From: Fidelibacterota bacterium
GTDB taxonomy: Bacteria; Fidelibacterota; UBA8477; JABMPR01
Assembly: GCA_016844945.1 (NCBI GenBank)
Contig: JAERTJ010000027.1
Span: 1-64,000, forward strand
Reading direction: 5' to 3'
DNA: 64,000 nt
Shown one piece after another: positions 36,298-45,328 of the stretch. Each line of letters starts with the position of its first letter. Position 1 is the stretch's first letter. Both the position numbers and the translations under genes were made by a program. Under the pieces are notes generated by a model. That model was not told the DNA's origin. It searched no databases and worked only from the letters and a program-made list of their open reading frames with translations.

Positions 36298-37155
36298 TTA
36301 ACCTAAATAGGTCTGCAGTTTGCGACTACGGGATTTGTGCTGGAGACGTTTGATAGCTTTCTCCTTGATCTGACGAACACGTTCCCGCGTCAGGTTGAAC
36401 TCTTCCCCAATTTCATTGAGGGTTAATGCATATTCACGATCAATACCAAAGTACATGCGGATAACTTCCCGCTCTCTGTCTTTCAGAGTGTCAAGGGCTG
36501 ATCGAATTTCTTTTTTTAGGGAATCAGACATGAGATCGAAATCAGGGGCATCTTGATGCTCATCCTCGATAACATCCATGAGTGAATTTTTTTCTTCTTC
36601 CTGGAAGGGTGCATCCAATGAGTGGTGGCGTTTTGAAATGCGGATTGCATCAGCCACTTCTTCAGGTGCCATATCCAGTTCCTTGGCAATTTCACGCTCA
36701 GTGGGTGTTCTTTCCAGTTTCTGTTCCAGACGATCTGAAGTCTTGGATATTTTGGAAATGGTACCTACCCGATTGAGGGGCAAACGTACGATTCGTGAAT
36801 GCTCAGCCAGAGCCTGAAGAATGGATTGACGAATCCACCAGACAGCATAAGAGATGAATTTGAAACCACGGGTTTCATCAAAACGCTCAGCTGCCTTGAT
36901 CAACCCCAGGTTACCTTCATTAATAAGGTCTGTCAATGGCAAACCCTGACCCTGATAATCCTTGGCAACGGAGACCACAAAACGAAGGTTGGCTTCAGTT
37001 AATTTTTTAAGGGCAAGACGGTCACCCTGCTTGACTCTCTGTGCCAGGGAAATCTCATCTTTTGGATCCAGCGGTTCATATTGACCAATCTCCTCAAGAT
37101 ACTTACTGAGGCTGCGATTTGTGTCTCCACCGATCCGTTTAACTTTTTTAGCCAT
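36298..37155 (-). CDS. rpoD: RNA polymerase primary sigma factor
   Basis: A 285-residue group 1 sigma factor. Region 1.2 starts at [20 protein letters not shown], region 2 includes [27 protein letters not shown] (core binding and -10 recognition), region 3 follows, and region 4 is [28 protein letters not shown] (-35 recognition). Region 1.1 is missing, as in the primary sigma of Bacteroidota, which recognises unusual -33/-7 promoters. That makes E. coli-style promoter searches unreliable here. A 278-base noncoding stretch upstream should hold its promoter; no clear consensus was seen. Confidence 0.95.
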   Translation of the reverse strand: MAKKVKRIGGDTNRSLSKYLEEIGQYEPLDPKDEISLAQRVKQGDRLALKKLTEANLRFVVSVAKDYQGQGLPLTDLINEGNLGLIKAAERFDETRGFKFISYAVWWIRQSILQALAEHSRIVRLPLNRVGTISKISKTSDRLEQKLERTPTEREIAKELDMAPEEVADAIRISKRHHSLDAPFQEEEKNSLMDVIEDEHQDAPDFDLMSDSLKKEIRSALDTLKDREREVIRMYFGIDREYALTLNEIGEEFNLTRERVRQIKEKAIKRLQHKSRSRKLQTYLG

Positions 37156-37433
37156 AGGCTCCTTCTCTTACTGCTTTAATCCCATTTGATACAAAGCCAG
37201 CGAAATTAATTTTAACCCCTGCACCTGTCAAGGTCTAAGGCTGCATCAATTAGATTAAAAAAATGCGGTAAAGTGACAAAAATTTTTGATTTAGCTTAAA
37301 AAAACAATTGAAGATGAAAACACGTGGATTTGTTTAGAATTGCAAAAGAAAAGCCTTTAATGTCTGAGAATTGAAATTCAACTTATCCTCATCTCAAAAT
37401 TGATATTGTGTTTGGCTGAATTCTAGGGGTACT

Positions 37434-38084
37434 ATGTTGTCACCTGAGGAGAAAAACCGGCAAGTTATCCAGACTCAAAACCACCTGTATGATGGTTGGA
37501 TATATCGCAAGTTTATCGACCCAGCGTTGATAGGTATTCGCCGACGAATAACAAAACTTATCTCCAAAGATAGTACTGTCTTAGATGTAGGGTGTGGAAC
37601 TGGAAACCAGCTGATTCACCTGGCACCACAAATCAAATATGGGTTGGGCATTGAGTTATCGGAAACCATGATCAACACCTGTCGCCAGCAGGTCAATACG
37701 CTGGGTATTACACATTGTGAATTCCAGTTGGCTGATGCCAGTAGTTTACCACATCTGAACGACATGAGTTTCGATTTTGCAATAAGTAGCATGGTCATCC
37801 ATGAGATGCCTACAGAGCTGCGTTTACCTGTTCTGAGTGAAATGAAACGACTGGGGAAAACAATAATACTGGCAGATTGGATTTACCCGCAACCATCCAG
37901 GTGGAAAAAATTAAGTACTCACATTATGGAGCGGATGGCAGGTAGGGACCATTATTCAGGATTTACCTCATTCATTAAGGCTGGTGGAATGCCTCAACTT
38001 TTAAAAAGAACAGGTATGGAAGTTCTGGAAACCCAAATCACAGGCAAGGGGACCATCCAACTCTGGGTTTGTCGTCCAGAATAG
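37434..38084 (+). CDS. Class I SAM-dependent methyltransferase
   Basis: A 216-residue soluble methyltransferase. VLDVGCGTGNQLIHLAPQ is motif I, IELSETMINTCRQQV contains the acidic ribose ligand, LADASSLP and FDFAISSMVIHEMP are motifs II/III. AGGGGTACTATG gives a Shine-Dalgarno. The substrate is unknown; a quinone- or lipid-methylating role cannot be excluded. A stand-alone gene before the VWA/CsgG-like gene. Confidence 0.8.
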   Translation: MLSPEEKNRQVIQTQNHLYDGWIYRKFIDPALIGIRRRITKLISKDSTVLDVGCGTGNQLIHLAPQIKYGLGIELSETMINTCRQQVNTLGITHCEFQLADASSLPHLNDMSFDFAISSMVIHEMPTELRLPVLSEMKRLGKTIILADWIYPQPSRWKKLSTHIMERMAGRDHYSGFTSFIKAGGMPQLLKRTGMEVLETQITGKGTIQLWVCRPE

Positions 38085-38166
38085 GAAACATTGAGACCAA
38101 TATTTTGTATAAGATCACATCGCCAACAACTGACTCAGAACTGACGATTCAACACTGGGGGTAGCA

Positions 38167-40563
38167 ATGAAAAAACTTTTAATCGCACTATTGATGACAT
38201 CTCTCCCTTTGCTGGCTGCTGCAACAGGTAGTATCAAGGGAACGGTTACAGATTCAAAAACAGGTAAACCGATAAAAGGCGTGTCAGTGAGAGTTGCAGA
38301 GACGGGACAATCCTCAATAACCAACGCGCGAGGCAATTTTCATATAAAAAAAGTAAAACCCGGGCAGTATACCTTAAAGGTTACACACAAAGCGTTTAAA
38401 CCCCAAACACACAAAAAAGTGATCGTCAAAAATGGTAAGGCAACGATCCTTAACCTAAAACTCCAGTTTCTCACTAGGAAGTATGACGGGAAGAGTACCG
38501 CTCAGTATCGTATCAATGAATTGATGAAAAATGACAAAAAAGAAGGAGAGCAGGGGAAAGATTCGAAAACGCCAGAGTCAAAAGATGATTCTGAAGGTTC
38601 TGAAGAAGAGCCGGACTTGTCTAATGACCTAAAAATGACATTTTATCAGTTGCTCAAGTCAGATAAAAAGATGGAAGCCAAGGATAAAGTAAAGACAGAA
38701 GACACACCATCAACGCTATCAAAACCCTCAGGACCTGAGGCAAGTGATGAAAGTGTAGAAAGCCTCGAAGATGAGGAGGTAACCGTTACCGATGATTTAC
38801 ATATCCCCGAGTCTTCACCGAGTCCAAGTGCTCCTGCAATGAAGTTCCTCCGTGATGAAGGTGGGCTTCCTGAGGAGGAAGCAGAGTCTGAACCTGATGA
38901 TGATATTGAGATTATAACAACTGAGAAGCATAAATATGTAAAGCCTGGTAAAGACAAACTCGGACTCTCCAGATCGATGAGCGTTAAACCTGAAAAAACG
39001 AAACCCCCAAAGAAACGACCTCGACCAAAGTCAAGCGGACTAAAGGCGGGATATGCTGATGACAATCAGCAGTTCAACTATTTCCTGAATTTCCTAAACA
39101 AGTATAAATCTGAGGTTGCCAGCTACAGCTATGATATCAGCGAGCGGATTCACCTGATCCTCAGCGATTCAGAGGGCAAGAGTCTTCCCAATGTGGACAT
39201 CAAGATCTATGACCAACGGGGAAGACATATACTGCAGCAGGGCAAAACGTATTCGGATGGATCATTTTTCTTTTATCCAGCCGAAACAACCTTGAAGGAC
39301 AAGACCTTCAGCATGACCTACACGGTTGATGATGTTGAAAAGACCATGGAAATCCAGCGCGATGGTCCTCGTAATATTGAAATTAAGTCTGGTCAACCCC
39401 GTCAAACATCCTCTGCAGTTCCTGTGGATATTATCTTCATTCTTGACACCACAGGCAGCATGGGTGAAGAGATCAAAAGACTCATCGAAACCATTGATAT
39501 GATCCATATGAATCTCAGCGTTTTGACAAATGCACCCCTCATTCGATTTGGGATGGTCTTGTATCGTGATCGGGATGACAAATATCGAACAAAGGTGGTT
39601 CCCCTCACTGCAGACATTGAAAAATTTAGCAAAGCCCTTGAAAAAGTTAAAGCAGGTGGCGGTGGCGATACCCCTGAAGATTTGCAGTCAGCCCTGGACA
39701 AAAGCCTACATGATCTTGATTGGAATGAAAATGGGTTGAGAATGGGCTTCGTGATCACGGATGCTCACCCTCATTTGGATTATCGACAGAAATTCACCTA
39801 CATTTCTGCAGCTCTCGAAGCTAAGCGCCAGGGAATAAAACTATTCTCTGTAGGAACCGGTGGACTGGGAATCAGAGGGGAATATGTGCTACGCCAGATT
39901 TCACAGCTGACCTATGCAAAATATCTCTTCCTGACCTATGGCAATGAAACAGGTGAAAATAAGGGTGGTGTAGCAGGATCCGTGAGTCACCATACGGGTT
40001 CAAACTATCAGACCGATAGACTCGAAGCAATTATCATGCGTCTCGCCAAAGAAGAAATTGCGAACTTCACGGATGAACCCCTCGAGCAAGGAGAAGACTA
40101 TTTTGAGGCGGAGAAGGTGGATTTTGAAACCCGAGAGGAAACGCTGGCAAAATTATTCAAGGATGCTGTCTCACGACTCATTGATTACTCAACACTTCGG
40201 ATTGATAACTCCAGGAAGTTGGGGGTTCTTCCGATTCATACCAACACGGTAAAGGCTGAATTGAGTGCAGAATATTTCACAGAACAGGTTCAGTTATCTG
40301 TGGCAGAAAACAAGCAGTTCGTGTTGATTGCCAGAAAGGATCTCCAGGCTGTTCTCGAAGAACAAAAATTGCAACTCTCAGGCCTCCTGAGTGAGGATGA
40401 AACAACGCGAATTGGGGAGCTGTTGAATGCAGAGCTCCTACTTTCTGGTGAACTCTATAAGAAGACAGGTGGCTATGATCTATTCCTCAAACTACTACGT
40501 GTAGAAACGGCAGAAATCCTTGCCGTTACAAAAATTGTCATCGATGAGGATCTTGGGCTTTAA
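38167..40563 (+). CDS. Exported VWA protein with regulatory-like and CsgG/FlgO-like domains
   Basis: A 798-residue exported protein with unusual domain order. After a signal peptide (LLIALLMTSLPLLAAA) comes a carboxypeptidase regulatory-like beta domain (GSIKGTVTDSKTGKPIKGVS, residues ~20-100), then ~170 residues of acidic, Ser/Pro-rich linker (repeated KSDKK, SEPDDD), then a von Willebrand A domain with MIDAS motif DTTGSMG (VDIIFILDTTGSMGEEIKRL; DTPEDLQSAL), and at the end a CsgG/FlgO-like part (VLIARKDLQAVLEEQKLQLSG; ELLNAELLLSGELYKK). The VWA domain should bind metal and a partner. Function unknown; a surface assembly or secretion role is an inference. Confidence 0.7.
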   Translation: MKKLLIALLMTSLPLLAAATGSIKGTVTDSKTGKPIKGVSVRVAETGQSSITNARGNFHIKKVKPGQYTLKVTHKAFKPQTHKKVIVKNGKATILNLKLQFLTRKYDGKSTAQYRINELMKNDKKEGEQGKDSKTPESKDDSEGSEEEPDLSNDLKMTFYQLLKSDKKMEAKDKVKTEDTPSTLSKPSGPEASDESVESLEDEEVTVTDDLHIPESSPSPSAPAMKFLRDEGGLPEEEAESEPDDDIEIITTEKHKYVKPGKDKLGLSRSMSVKPEKTKPPKKRPRPKSSGLKAGYADDNQQFNYFLNFLNKYKSEVASYSYDISERIHLILSDSEGKSLPNVDIKIYDQRGRHILQQGKTYSDGSFFFYPAETTLKDKTFSMTYTVDDVEKTMEIQRDGPRNIEIKSGQPRQTSSAVPVDIIFILDTTGSMGEEIKRLIETIDMIHMNLSVLTNAPLIRFGMVLYRDRDDKYRTKVVPLTADIEKFSKALEKVKAGGGGDTPEDLQSALDKSLHDLDWNENGLRMGFVITDAHPHLDYRQKFTYISAALEAKRQGIKLFSVGTGGLGIRGEYVLRQISQLTYAKYLFLTYGNETGENKGGVAGSVSHHTGSNYQTDRLEAIIMRLAKEEIANFTDEPLEQGEDYFEAEKVDFETREETLAKLFKDAVSRLIDYSTLRIDNSRKLGVLPIHTNTVKAELSAEYFTEQVQLSVAENKQFVLIARKDLQAVLEEQKLQLSGLLSEDETTRIGELLNAELLLSGELYKKTGGYDLFLKLLRVETAEILAVTKIVIDEDLGL

Positions 40564-40727
40564 TCAAAACTCAGTTATTGATAAATCCATACCAGGACGA
40601 CACTGGATTATATCAATGTTATATATATAATGCACTTCCATAGCATGGAATGGAGTGTATACGCTCAAAAGTCAAGCTGGCTTGGAGTTTGAAACTGTGT
40701 ACCGCCGAAACCGAGAGGGGTACACAA

Positions 40728-43115
40728 ATGATGACACTTACAGGTTCAAATTTCACACTCAATTACCGGGTAAAACGGTCGACTATTTCCGTGTTATGCA
40801 TCCTGTTTTCGTGCGGAATACTCAATGCTCAGATAATTTCCCAGACGATTAAAGGTAGAGTGTTGGATAAAGACACCCAGGCTCCATTGATTGGTGCCAA
40901 TGTAATGGTGCTTGGAACTGATCCAATTAGAGGTGCAACCACAGATCAAACCGGTCATTTCTGGATTCACAAAATCCCTGTGGGTCGCTATGACCTCAAA
41001 ACCAGCTATATTGGCTTTGAACCTCAAATATTACCGGAAATTTTGGTAAGCTCGGGAAAGGAGGTGGTGGTAGCCTTTCAGTTAGTCCAATCAGTCCTTG
41101 AAACTGAGCAAGTCGTAGTTGATGGCACTACGAGTAAAGATATCCCCCAAAACTCAATGGCAGTCGTTAGTGCCAGAACATTTACAGTTGAGGAAGCTCG
41201 GAGATATGCAGGTGGAATGGATGATCCTGCCCGTCTGGCTTCATCGTTCGCTGGAGTCTCTACAGGTGCCGCCCAGGACAATGCCATTGTAGTAAGAGGA
41301 AATGCTGCAAAAGGATTGCTCTGGCAGGTGGAAGGCGTTCGAGTTCCCAGTCCAAATCATTTTCCTGACATCAATGTGGCTGGGGGTGGGTTTGTGTCTG
41401 TCTTGAGTAGTCATGTCCTGGGAAATTCAGATTTTTATACAGGTGCCTTTCCTGCTGAGTATGGAAACGCCCTGGCAGGTGTATTTGACATGAAACTACG
41501 CGAAGGAAATGCGGAAACCTCAGAGTATACATTCCAGGCAGGGGTTTTGGGTATAGATGCCGCGGCTGAAGGTCCATTAAAAGGAACCTCAGACGCCTCT
41601 TATATTTTTAATTACCGCTATTCGACGTTTGCGCTGATTAAGAGTTTTATTCCTTCAGAACAGATTCCTGAATATACTGATTACACCTTTAAAGTCACTG
41701 TCCCGACTCAGAAGTTTGGAAAATTCTCTTTTTGGGGTCTGGGGTCAAATGATTTAAATACAGAACCTGAAGAAGTAGATTCCAGTTTGTGGACCGCCTC
41801 CTGGGATAGAATCTCATATGATCTAGAAATGGGAATGAATGTACTTGGGTTGACCCATAAATTTCTGGCGACTAAGAATACATATATCAACACCAGCCTT
41901 GCTCGGTCTGGGTTGTATTCCTCGATGGAGATGTATCGTCTCAATGATGACTTGGTTCAGGAGGATTATTATGTCGCTGAAAATCAATCTGGAACCCTAA
42001 CCCTGTCTTCCTATATAAATACAAGATTCAGCCGAGGACACACTAACAGGACAGGGCTCATTTTTGATCGCTTGAACTTTAGATTTGATCAAGCGGCTGC
42101 CCTTGACAATAGTCTACCCTTGACAAAACTGGTTGATCAGGATGATGCTGCAAATATGGTCCAGTTATATTCTCAGTCACGTTTTGCCTTGAACCCAAAG
42201 CTTGAGCTCAATGCTGGTATTCACTTACAACATTTCAGTGTAAATGACGAGCTTGTGTTGGAACCACGACTGGGGTTGATCTGGGAAATGGGTCCAACAC
42301 GTACTATTAGTGTTGGGTATGGGGGTCACAGCCAGATGGAAGAATTGAGGGTTTATTTTATTGAAGAGACCCCAAATGGATCAATCATATATCCCAATAA
42401 GGATTTAGGGTTGTCCAAAGCGCATCACCTCGTACTGGCTTATCAACAGAGATTGTCCTTGAATACTATTATGAAAATTGAGCCATATATTCAATTCGCT
42501 GAGAACGTGCCTGTTATTCAGGACAGCTCTTTTTCAATGTTGAATTTTACTCAAGATTTAAGTTTTAATAGTCCGTTGGTAAATGACGGTGTGGGACACA
42601 ACTATGGTCTAGATATCACGCTGGAGCGCTTCCTGACGAATAACATGTACTTCCTCATGACAGCTTCGTTTTTTGAGTCCAAATATACAGGGGGTGATGG
42701 CATAGAAAGGGATACCCGATATGCCACAGGCTATGTTGTAAATGGATTGATGGGGAAAGAGTACCTGCTGGGCAGGACGAAAGAGAATATTTTAGGTCTA
42801 AATCTAAAACTAAAGGTAGCCGGAGGGGCAAGAAGGTCACCACCTGATATAGCGCGCACTTTTTCAGCACAGGAGATAGTTTCAGATGAAACACGTGCTT
42901 TTGAAGAGCAGGATTCTGATAAAGCGATGCTGGATATCAGTTTGACATTTCGGAAAAACAAAGCGCTGTATTCCAGCGTTTGGGCTCTACAGGTTATGAA
43001 TGCACTTGGGAGTCCGAGTGCTTCATACTATGAACTGGATTATGAACTGGACAAGGTGCGTTTAGTTGAGCAAGTAATAGTTGTTCCATCGTTAAGCTAT
43101 AAGATAGAGTTTTAA
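40728..43115 (+). CDS. TonB-dependent outer membrane receptor
   Basis: A 795-residue outer membrane transporter. The signal peptide (ISVLCILFSCGILNA) is followed by a carboxypeptidase regulatory-like domain (IKGRVLDKDTQAPLIGANVMVLG), a plug (AQDNAIVVRGNAAKGLLWQVEGV) and a beta barrel ending in an aromatic residue (SLSYKIEF). ATG 40728 has AGAGGGG upstream. Substrate unknown; no SusD-like partner follows, so it is not a classical SusCD pair. It may work with the upstream VWA protein, which shares the same regulatory-like domain, but that is only proximity. Confidence 0.85.
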   Translation: MMTLTGSNFTLNYRVKRSTISVLCILFSCGILNAQIISQTIKGRVLDKDTQAPLIGANVMVLGTDPIRGATTDQTGHFWIHKIPVGRYDLKTSYIGFEPQILPEILVSSGKEVVVAFQLVQSVLETEQVVVDGTTSKDIPQNSMAVVSARTFTVEEARRYAGGMDDPARLASSFAGVSTGAAQDNAIVVRGNAAKGLLWQVEGVRVPSPNHFPDINVAGGGFVSVLSSHVLGNSDFYTGAFPAEYGNALAGVFDMKLREGNAETSEYTFQAGVLGIDAAAEGPLKGTSDASYIFNYRYSTFALIKSFIPSEQIPEYTDYTFKVTVPTQKFGKFSFWGLGSNDLNTEPEEVDSSLWTASWDRISYDLEMGMNVLGLTHKFLATKNTYINTSLARSGLYSSMEMYRLNDDLVQEDYYVAENQSGTLTLSSYINTRFSRGHTNRTGLIFDRLNFRFDQAAALDNSLPLTKLVDQDDAANMVQLYSQSRFALNPKLELNAGIHLQHFSVNDELVLEPRLGLIWEMGPTRTISVGYGGHSQMEELRVYFIEETPNGSIIYPNKDLGLSKAHHLVLAYQQRLSLNTIMKIEPYIQFAENVPVIQDSSFSMLNFTQDLSFNSPLVNDGVGHNYGLDITLERFLTNNMYFLMTASFFESKYTGGDGIERDTRYATGYVVNGLMGKEYLLGRTKENILGLNLKLKVAGGARRSPPDIARTFSAQEIVSDETRAFEEQDSDKAMLDISLTFRKNKALYSSVWALQVMNALGSPSASYYELDYELDKVRLVEQVIVVPSLSYKIEF

Positions 43116-43140
43116 CCTCTGGAAATTCGTATTAGACTGG

Positions 43141-43737
43141 GTGGTGAACTATCTCGCCCACTTATTGCTGTCGCCAGAGGACGATCTTTCCCGACTGGGA
43201 AATATCATGGCAGATTTTATGCGGGATGTGGAGCTTGAAAAACTCCCCCCGCTCGTCCAACAAGGAATTCAACTCCACCGATCAGTAGATGTCTTTACGG
43301 ATACTCATCCAACGGTACGAGAATTAAGAAAAATTTTTAGCAGTGAACGCCGCCGCTTCTCAGGAGTTGTTCTGGATGTAGTTTTCGATCACTTTCTTAT
43401 CAAACATTGGTCTGAATACACAACCCGCCCCTTTGATCAATTTGTAGATGAGTCCTATGCAGCATTGTGGCGTCAGAAAACGTTGATGCCTGAACGTATG
43501 GAGATGGTCGTGGGGTGGATGATCAAGCGGGATTGGATTCGCTCATACTCAGAGATATCTCATGTGGGTAGAGCATTGGATGGATTGGCGGGTCGTTTGA
43601 AAATGGAACACGGTTTTCACGGAGCAATTGTGGAGGTTCAAGCGCAATACAATGCCATTGAAAACGGATTTTTGAAGTTTTTCCCTCAACTCTATGAACA
43701 TGTTGAGAAGCACAGCACCAGGGATAAAAAAGCCTGA
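43141..43737 (+). CDS. acpH: Acyl carrier protein phosphodiesterase
   Basis: Removes the 4'-phosphopantetheine group from acyl carrier protein. The 198-residue protein of the DUF479 family has MVNYLAHLLLSPEDDLSRLGNIMADF, GIQLHRSVDVFTDTHPTVRE (the metal-binding HD region) and VVFDHFLIKHW. The start is a GTG with no strong ribosome binding site. It starts 25 bases after the TonB receptor stop. Confidence 0.88.
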   Translation: MVNYLAHLLLSPEDDLSRLGNIMADFMRDVELEKLPPLVQQGIQLHRSVDVFTDTHPTVRELRKIFSSERRRFSGVVLDVVFDHFLIKHWSEYTTRPFDQFVDESYAALWRQKTLMPERMEMVVGWMIKRDWIRSYSEISHVGRALDGLAGRLKMEHGFHGAIVEVQAQYNAIENGFLKFFPQLYEHVEKHSTRDKKA

Positions 43738-43827
43738 AAGATATTCGATGTATGAGTAAATAAAGCGGTGATATCTGAGGTGAATTATTCTATTATCTTG
43801 CGGTAATAATTATTGAAAGGATATATA

Positions 43828-44565
43828 ATGCGTATTAGGGTTTTTATAGTATTAATGATAGCCATCATGACTATGGTTGCGTGTGAATCAAAAGAGAGAG
43901 TTAAGGCTCCTAAAAAAGGAATGCCTATGGGAGCTCAGAAGTCAGCATACGCAGATAAGCATACTGTTGAAGTTCAGGAAGTTATCCAGGCTGCTTCATA
44001 TACCTATCTCCGTGTTACAGAAGACGGCAAGGAATATTGGATTGCAACAGCCAAACAACCTATTGAAGCTGGTATTACTCTTACCTATGGTGACGGTCTT
44101 GAGATGAAGGACTTCACGAGCAAAGAGCTCGATAGAGTCTTTGAGAGTATCTTTTTTGTTGGCCTGATGGGTACTTCAAACAGTACCGCCCTAAAGGGGG
44201 ATGGTGTATCACCCCATAGCAACAAAAAGGTCTCCGCAGCAAAGAGTATCTCAGTTGAAAAAGTTGCTGGAAGTATGAGCATTGAAGAACTATATGCTGA
44301 TATGTCCGCTATTGACGGCAAGGTTGTGACGGTACGAGGAGAGGTTACTAAATTTAACTCTGGTATCATGGGTCGGAATTGGATCCACCTCCAGGATGGC
44401 ACAAGCAAGGATAATTATTTTGATGTGACCATTACGACGAACGTCACGGTTAAAGAAGGTGATGTTGTCATGTTTAGTGGCAAAGTTGCTCTGAATAAAG
44501 ATTTTGGTGCTGGCTATATATATGATTTGATCATCGAAGAAGCGGAAATCGCTGCTGAGAGTTAA
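43828..44565 (+). CDS. Lipoprotein with C-terminal OB-fold
   Basis: A 245-residue predicted lipoprotein. The leader MRIRVFIVLMIAIMTMVAC ends in a lipobox cysteine, and GAAAGG precedes this ATG, which is why I start here rather than five codons earlier. The C-terminal ~100 residues (IDGKVVTVRGEVTKFNSGIMGRNWIHLQDG; VKEGDVVMFSGKVALNKDFG) form a nucleic-acid-binding-type OB fold as in bacterial tRNA_anti-like proteins, and the first half has a similar HTVEVQEVIQAASYTYLRVTEDGKEYW unit. Role unknown. A perfect terminator follows. Confidence 0.7.
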   Translation: MRIRVFIVLMIAIMTMVACESKERVKAPKKGMPMGAQKSAYADKHTVEVQEVIQAASYTYLRVTEDGKEYWIATAKQPIEAGITLTYGDGLEMKDFTSKELDRVFESIFFVGLMGTSNSTALKGDGVSPHSNKKVSAAKSISVEKVAGSMSIEELYADMSAIDGKVVTVRGEVTKFNSGIMGRNWIHLQDGTSKDNYFDVTITTNVTVKEGDVVMFSGKVALNKDFGAGYIYDLIIEEAEIAAES

Positions 44566-44585
44566 ACTCAACGTAAATGATTTTG

Positions 44586-44617
44586 AAAAGGGCAAGGTCT
44601 GGACCTTGCCCTTTTTT
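44586..44617 (+). terminator. Rho-independent terminator
   Basis: AAAAGGGCAAGGTC (44586-44599) and GACCTTGCCCTTTT (44602-44615) are exact complements followed by T. It ends the lipoprotein transcript. Confidence 0.9.
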
Positions 44618-44689
44618 GTATCAGTTACGATTTAACGCTAACGAAAATTTGTTCATTCAATACCTGGAATAAAAAAGTTCTGATACCCA

Positions 44690-44710
44690 CTTTGACAAGC
44701 TCAGTGTCCA
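44690..44710 (+). repeat. Degenerate dispersed repeat
   Basis: CTTTGACAAGCTCAGTGTCCA resembles the motifs at 2385, 2441 and 45257. It lies in a 211-base interval with no gene, just before CCTAATTCCTAATTTGTAAT-type low-complexity sequence. Confidence 0.4.
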
Positions 44711-44776
44711 GAGTCTACTGGTCTTTCAGGTCCGTTTCCTAATTCCTAATTTGTAATTCATAATTAGATTGCCTCC

Positions 44777-45229
44777 ATGACCAAACCAGACATTTCGAAA
44801 AAGAAAATCTTCATCATTCATGGACCTAACTTGAATTTGCTGGGGACACGTGACCCTGAGCAATACGGAACCTTAACACTGGATAAGGTGAATTCTGCAA
44901 TTCGGAAGAGGGCCCATGACCTGGGTCTGGAAACTCGGATCATTCAAACCAACCATGAGGGTCGCATCATTGACCTCCTGCATCGTCGGCGAAAGTGGGC
45001 TGATGGGATAATTATTAATCCAGGTGCGTTTACTCACTATTCATATGCCATTCGGGATGCCATTGAGGGAATTCACACGCCTGTGGTTGAAGTGCATTTA
45101 TCCAATATTTATGAGCGTGAAGATTTTCGCAGCGTATCTGTCACCAAAGAGGTCTGTTCGGCCCAATTCTTTGGTAAAAAAGTAGATTCGTACCTTGAAG
45201 CACTTGAATATTTTACAAATCAGAAATAA
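44777..45229 (+). CDS. aroQ: 3-dehydroquinate dehydratase, type II
   Basis: Shikimate-pathway enzyme converting 3-dehydroquinate to 3-dehydroshikimate. The 150-residue protein has the type II landmarks: IHGPNLNLLGTRDPEQYG with the catalytic arginine-tyrosine loop, QTNHEGRIIDLLH, IINPGAFTHYSYAIRDAI and VEVHLSNIYEREDFR. Residue content matches the dodecameric AroQ family. No Shine-Dalgarno is evident before the ATG. Repeat-like sequence lies on both sides. Confidence 0.93.
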   Translation: MTKPDISKKKIFIIHGPNLNLLGTRDPEQYGTLTLDKVNSAIRKRAHDLGLETRIIQTNHEGRIIDLLHRRRKWADGIIINPGAFTHYSYAIRDAIEGIHTPVVEVHLSNIYEREDFRSVSVTKEVCSAQFFGKKVDSYLEALEYFTNQK

Positions 45230-45256
45230 ACAGGAAGTACCAGGTAATCCTGCACG

Positions 45257-45280
45257 CTTCGAATCCGCTCAGCGTAACGA
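45257..45280 (+). repeat. Degenerate dispersed repeat
   Basis: CTTCGAATCCGCTCAGCGTAACGA is the best-preserved match to the motif family at 2385, 2441 and 44690, found between aroQ and the symporter gene. Confidence 0.45.
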
Positions 45281-45328
45281 CTTATAATCTTAACTTTTTA
45301 ACAGCTAACTTCTAACTCAGGATCAACC

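Noticed and set aside
40650-40727. Upstream extension of the TonB receptor start
   Set aside because: No ribosome binding site and the extra residues precede a normal signal peptide.
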